Source of the DNA: Chloroflexota bacterium
GTDB taxonomy: Bacteria > Chloroflexota > Dormibacteria > CF-121
Direction of reading: 5' to 3'
NCBI GenBank assembly: GCA_005880615.1
Contig: VBID01000132.1
Location: 1-33,570, forward strand
DNA length: 33,570 bases
In this document: positions 31,418 through 33,570 of the stretch, piece after piece
How positions within the stretch are numbered: the stretch's first letter is position 1
How the letters are laid out: each line of letters begins with the position of its first letter
Made by a program: the position numbers and the translations under genes
Notes under the pieces: model-generated
What the model was told of the DNA's origin: nothing
The model's database searches: none
Seen by the model: the letters and a program-made list of their open reading frames with translations, nothing else

Positions 31418-32934
31418 ATGCCCTGCTCAGCGTCTCCGACAAGGAGGGCCTCGTGGAGCTGGCTCGGAAGCTGGCCGGCATGGGGGTGACGCTGTACGCC
31501 AGCGGCGGGACCGAGCGTGTGCTCCGGGAGGCGACCGTGCCAGTGCATTCGGTGGAAGAGCTGACCGGTTTTCCCGAACTGCTGGGCGGCCGGGTCAAGA
31601 CGCTGCATCCCAACGTGCACGCCGGCATCCTGGCGCTGCGCGACGACCCGCGGCACATGCAAGAGCTGGCCGAGCACGGCCTGCCCTTGATCGACGTCGT
31701 GGTGGTCAACCTGTACCCCTTCCAGGAGACCGTGGCGGGAGGAGAGCCAGCGGCCCGGGTCCTGGAGGCCATCGACATTGGCGGGGTCGCCCTGCTGCGC
31801 GCCGCGGCCAAGAACTACGACCACGTCCTCGTGGTCGTCCGGCCGAAGGATTATCCGGCCGTGCTGGAAGAGATGCAGCGTCCGGGCGGCCCGCGTCCCG
31901 AGTTTCGCCGGCACCTGGCGGCCGTGGCGTTCGCCCATACCGCGGCCTACGACGCCGCCATCGGCCAGCACCTTCGCAATGGCGGGCCCGGGGTGCCGCT
32001 ACCGGCGGACTTCACCTTGGGCGGGCACAAGGTCCGCGACCTGCGCTATGGCGAGAATCCACACCAGGCCGCGGCGCTGTACCACACATTGGAGGGTGGC
32101 GGCATCGCTGGGGCACGTCAGTGGCAAGGCCTCGAGCTCTCCTACAACAACCTGTTGGATGCCCAGGCCGCCCTGGCGCTGGTCTCGGACTTCAGCGGGA
32201 CCGCCGCCGCCATCATCAAGCACGGCAACCCGTGCGGGGTCGCAGTCGGGGATGACCTGGATCGGGCCTACCGGCACGCGCTGGCTGGGGACCCGCGCTC
32301 GGCCTTTGGGGGCGTGGTCGCCTTGAACCGGCCACTGGACGCGACGACGGCGGCTGTAGTGACCCAGACATTCTTCGAGGTGCTGGTCGCGCCCAGCTTT
32401 GATCCGGGCGCACTGGAGGCGCTCAGCAAGCGGCCCAAGCTCCGCGTACTGCAGCCCGGACCCGGCCCAGCCATCGCGGCCCTGGAGGCGCGTCCGCTCA
32501 GCGGCGGGTTCCTGGTGCAAACCGCCGACCAGGCTGGCCAGACCTTGGGTGAGGCCAAGGTGGTGACGCAGCGCGAACCCAGCCAGGCGGAGTGGCAGGA
32601 CCTGCAATTCGCCTGGACGGTGGTCAAGCACGTGCGGTCCAATGCCATCGTGCTGGCCCACCGCGGAGCGGCAGTGGGCGTCGGCGCCGGTCAGATGAGC
32701 CGGGTGGAGGCGGTGGAGCTCGCCGTCAAGCGGGCGGGCAGCGATGCCTCGGGCACGGCACTGGCCAGCGACGGCTTCTTTCCCTATGCCGACGGCGTCG
32801 CGACCGCCGCGGCGGCCGGGGTGCGCGCCATCGTGCAGCCCGGTGGGTCGCTGAAGGACACGGAGGCCATCGCCGCCGCAGACGCGGCCGGCATGGCCAT
32901 GGTGTTCACTGGCGAACGCCACTTCAAGCACTGA
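31414..32934 (+). CDS. purH: Bifunctional AICAR formyltransferase / IMP cyclohydrolase
   Basis: 506 residues from GTG 31414. N-terminal MGS-like IMP cyclohydrolase domain (1-150: ALLSVSDKEGLVELA, YASGGTERVL, GGRVKTLHPNVHAGILA); C-terminal AICAR transformylase domain (YGENPHQAAALY, ELSYNNLLDAQAAL, KHGNPCGVAVG with the catalytic Lys-His pair, VKHVRSNAIVLA, GQMSRVEAVELA, ASDGFFPYADGV, and the terminal FTGERHFKH). It carries out the last two steps to IMP. Last gene of the pur operon, followed by a hairpin. Confidence 0.96.
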   Translation: MNALLSVSDKEGLVELARKLAGMGVTLYASGGTERVLREATVPVHSVEELTGFPELLGGRVKTLHPNVHAGILALRDDPRHMQELAEHGLPLIDVVVVNLYPFQETVAGGEPAARVLEAIDIGGVALLRAAAKNYDHVLVVVRPKDYPAVLEEMQRPGGPRPEFRRHLAAVAFAHTAAYDAAIGQHLRNGGPGVPLPADFTLGGHKVRDLRYGENPHQAAALYHTLEGGGIAGARQWQGLELSYNNLLDAQAALALVSDFSGTAAAIIKHGNPCGVAVGDDLDRAYRHALAGDPRSAFGGVVALNRPLDATTAAVVTQTFFEVLVAPSFDPGALEALSKRPKLRVLQPGPGPAIAALEARPLSGGFLVQTADQAGQTLGEAKVVTQREPSQAEWQDLQFAWTVVKHVRSNAIVLAHRGAAVGVGAGQMSRVEAVELAVKRAGSDASGTALASDGFFPYADGVATAAAAGVRAIVQPGGSLKDTEAIAAADAAGMAMVFTGERHFKH

Positions 32935-32957
32935 GCTTGCGACCCGCATTCGCAAGC
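32935..32957 (+). terminator. Hairpin after purH
   Basis: GCTTGCG (32935-32941) and CGCAAGC (32951-32957) form a perfect 7-bp stem with a 9-base loop directly after the purH stop. There is no T tract, so it may be a weak or factor-assisted terminator. Confidence 0.55.
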
Positions 32958-32977
32958 GCTATGGTGGCCTGACTCGG

Positions 32978-33570
32978 ATGAGTGCAGTGGCCAAGCCGGA
33001 GCCGGTCCCTGAGTTGTCGACCAACCCGGACATCACGCTTGAAGAGCTGCAGCTGGCTGCGCGGAATCACTCGATGCCGCTGGAGGCGCTGCAGTATCCG
33101 ATCACGCCGATCGGCTTGCACTATCTGCTGACCCACTTCGACATCCCATGGGTCGATCCAGCCGTGTGGCGCCTCACCATCGGCGGCCGCGTGCGCGATT
33201 CCTTGACCTTGACCCTTGAGGACTTGAGGCGACGGCCGGCGATCATGCGGGCGGTGACCCTCGAATGCGCCGGCAACGGCCGGGCCAAGCTCTCGCCTCG
33301 CCCGATCAGCCAACCGTGGCTGTTCGAAGCCGTCGGGAATGCCGAGTGGACGGGCACGCCACTGCGGCCGCTTCTCGAGGCTGCCGGACCCCTCGACGAC
33401 GCGGTTGAAGTGGTCTTCACCGGCCTGGATCGGGGAGTCCAGCGTGACATCGAGCAGCAATACGAGCGGAGTCTCACGTTGCCCGAGGCCTCTCGGGAGG
33501 GCGTCTTCCTTGCCTATGCCGTCAACGGGCAGGCACTCCCGCCCCAACATGGGTTCCCCCTGCGTCTGGT
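32978..33570 (+). CDS. Sulfite-oxidase-like molybdopterin oxidoreductase, partial (runs off window)
   Basis: Open from ATG 32978 to the window end, 197 complete codons. The protein begins MSAVAKPEPVPEL. Segments NHSMPLEALQYPITPIGLHYLLTHFDIP and LTIGGRVRDSLTLTLEDLRRRP lead to ECAGNGR, whose Cys is the molybdenum ligand of the sulfite oxidase family, and then AEWTGTPLRPLLEAAG, TGLDRGVQRDIEQQYERSL and AYAVNGQALPPQHGFPLRL. No signal peptide is seen, so it may be cytoplasmic or exported in another way. The C-terminal dimerisation domain and any haem or membrane partner lie beyond the window. No clear Shine-Dalgarno; TATGGT (32960-32965) 12 bases upstream is a possible -10 with a very short leader. 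Confidence 0.88.
   Translation, partial: MSAVAKPEPVPELSTNPDITLEELQLAARNHSMPLEALQYPITPIGLHYLLTHFDIPWVDPAVWRLTIGGRVRDSLTLTLEDLRRRPAIMRAVTLECAGNGRAKLSPRPISQPWLFEAVGNAEWTGTPLRPLLEAAGPLDDAVEVVFTGLDRGVQRDIEQQYERSLTLPEASREGVFLAYAVNGQALPPQHGFPLRL

Overview
This window is high-GC DNA (by eye about two thirds G+C) packed with genes. It uses many GTG and TTG starts and has many 1-4 base stop/start overlaps. The gene content best fits a Chloroflexota- or Dormibacterota-like soil or sediment bacterium: a GuaB3-type IMP dehydrogenase, tandem DUF881 proteins, purS/purQ/small purL, a Gdh family common in Chloroflexi, and PadR-HAAS genes. That placement is an inference from gene families; no rRNA or tRNA is visible. 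No stretch over 300 bases lacks a gene. I see no CRISPR array, insertion sequence, tRNA or phage gene.

Layout: (1) 1-2975, minus strand: two TadE-like pseudopilins, a TadG-like protein and a partial unknown protein, the end of a Tad/Flp pilus locus. (2) 3194-5044, plus: a secreted M23 peptidase with a beta-rich C-terminus. (3) 5061-7513, minus: two DUF881 membrane proteins and a threonine aldolase. (4) 7570-8865, plus: glutamate dehydrogenase. (5) 8961-9449, minus: a YbaK-type aminoacyl-tRNA deacylase. (6) 9537-14082, plus: guaB3-guaA-purD-purE. (7) 14096-16553, minus: PadR regulator, HAAS/DUF1700-like membrane protein and metal-dependent amidohydrolase, tightly overlapped. (8) 16673-19889, plus: a two-gene biotin carboxylase system (carboxyltransferase-BCCP fusion and biotin carboxylase). 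(9) 19895-22715, minus: an ECF sigma factor and a large membrane-anchored Ig/beta-propeller protein that overlaps it. (10) 22943-32934, plus: purB-C-S-Q-L-F-M-N-H. (11) 32978 to the end: the start of a sulfite-oxidase-like molybdoenzyme.

Together the two purine clusters encode every enzyme from PRPP to IMP except PurK, plus IMP to GMP (GuaB3, GuaA) and both PurB steps. purA and purK are not in the window. The nine-gene pur operon is translationally coupled throughout, with one exception: a 194-base gap before purF, the committed step. That gap is full of mutually exclusive complementary segments, including a 7-base match to the purF Shine-Dalgarno. It is the best candidate here for an undescribed regulatory RNA (or a palindromic repeat insertion).

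Other signals worth attention: the carboxyltransferase has Glu in place of the metal-binding carbamylated Lys and Ala in place of the catalytic Thr/Ser; the -10 boxes in four divergent gaps are near-symmetric, and two are placed for leaderless mRNAs; and a perfect 17-base inverted repeat lies upstream of padR.
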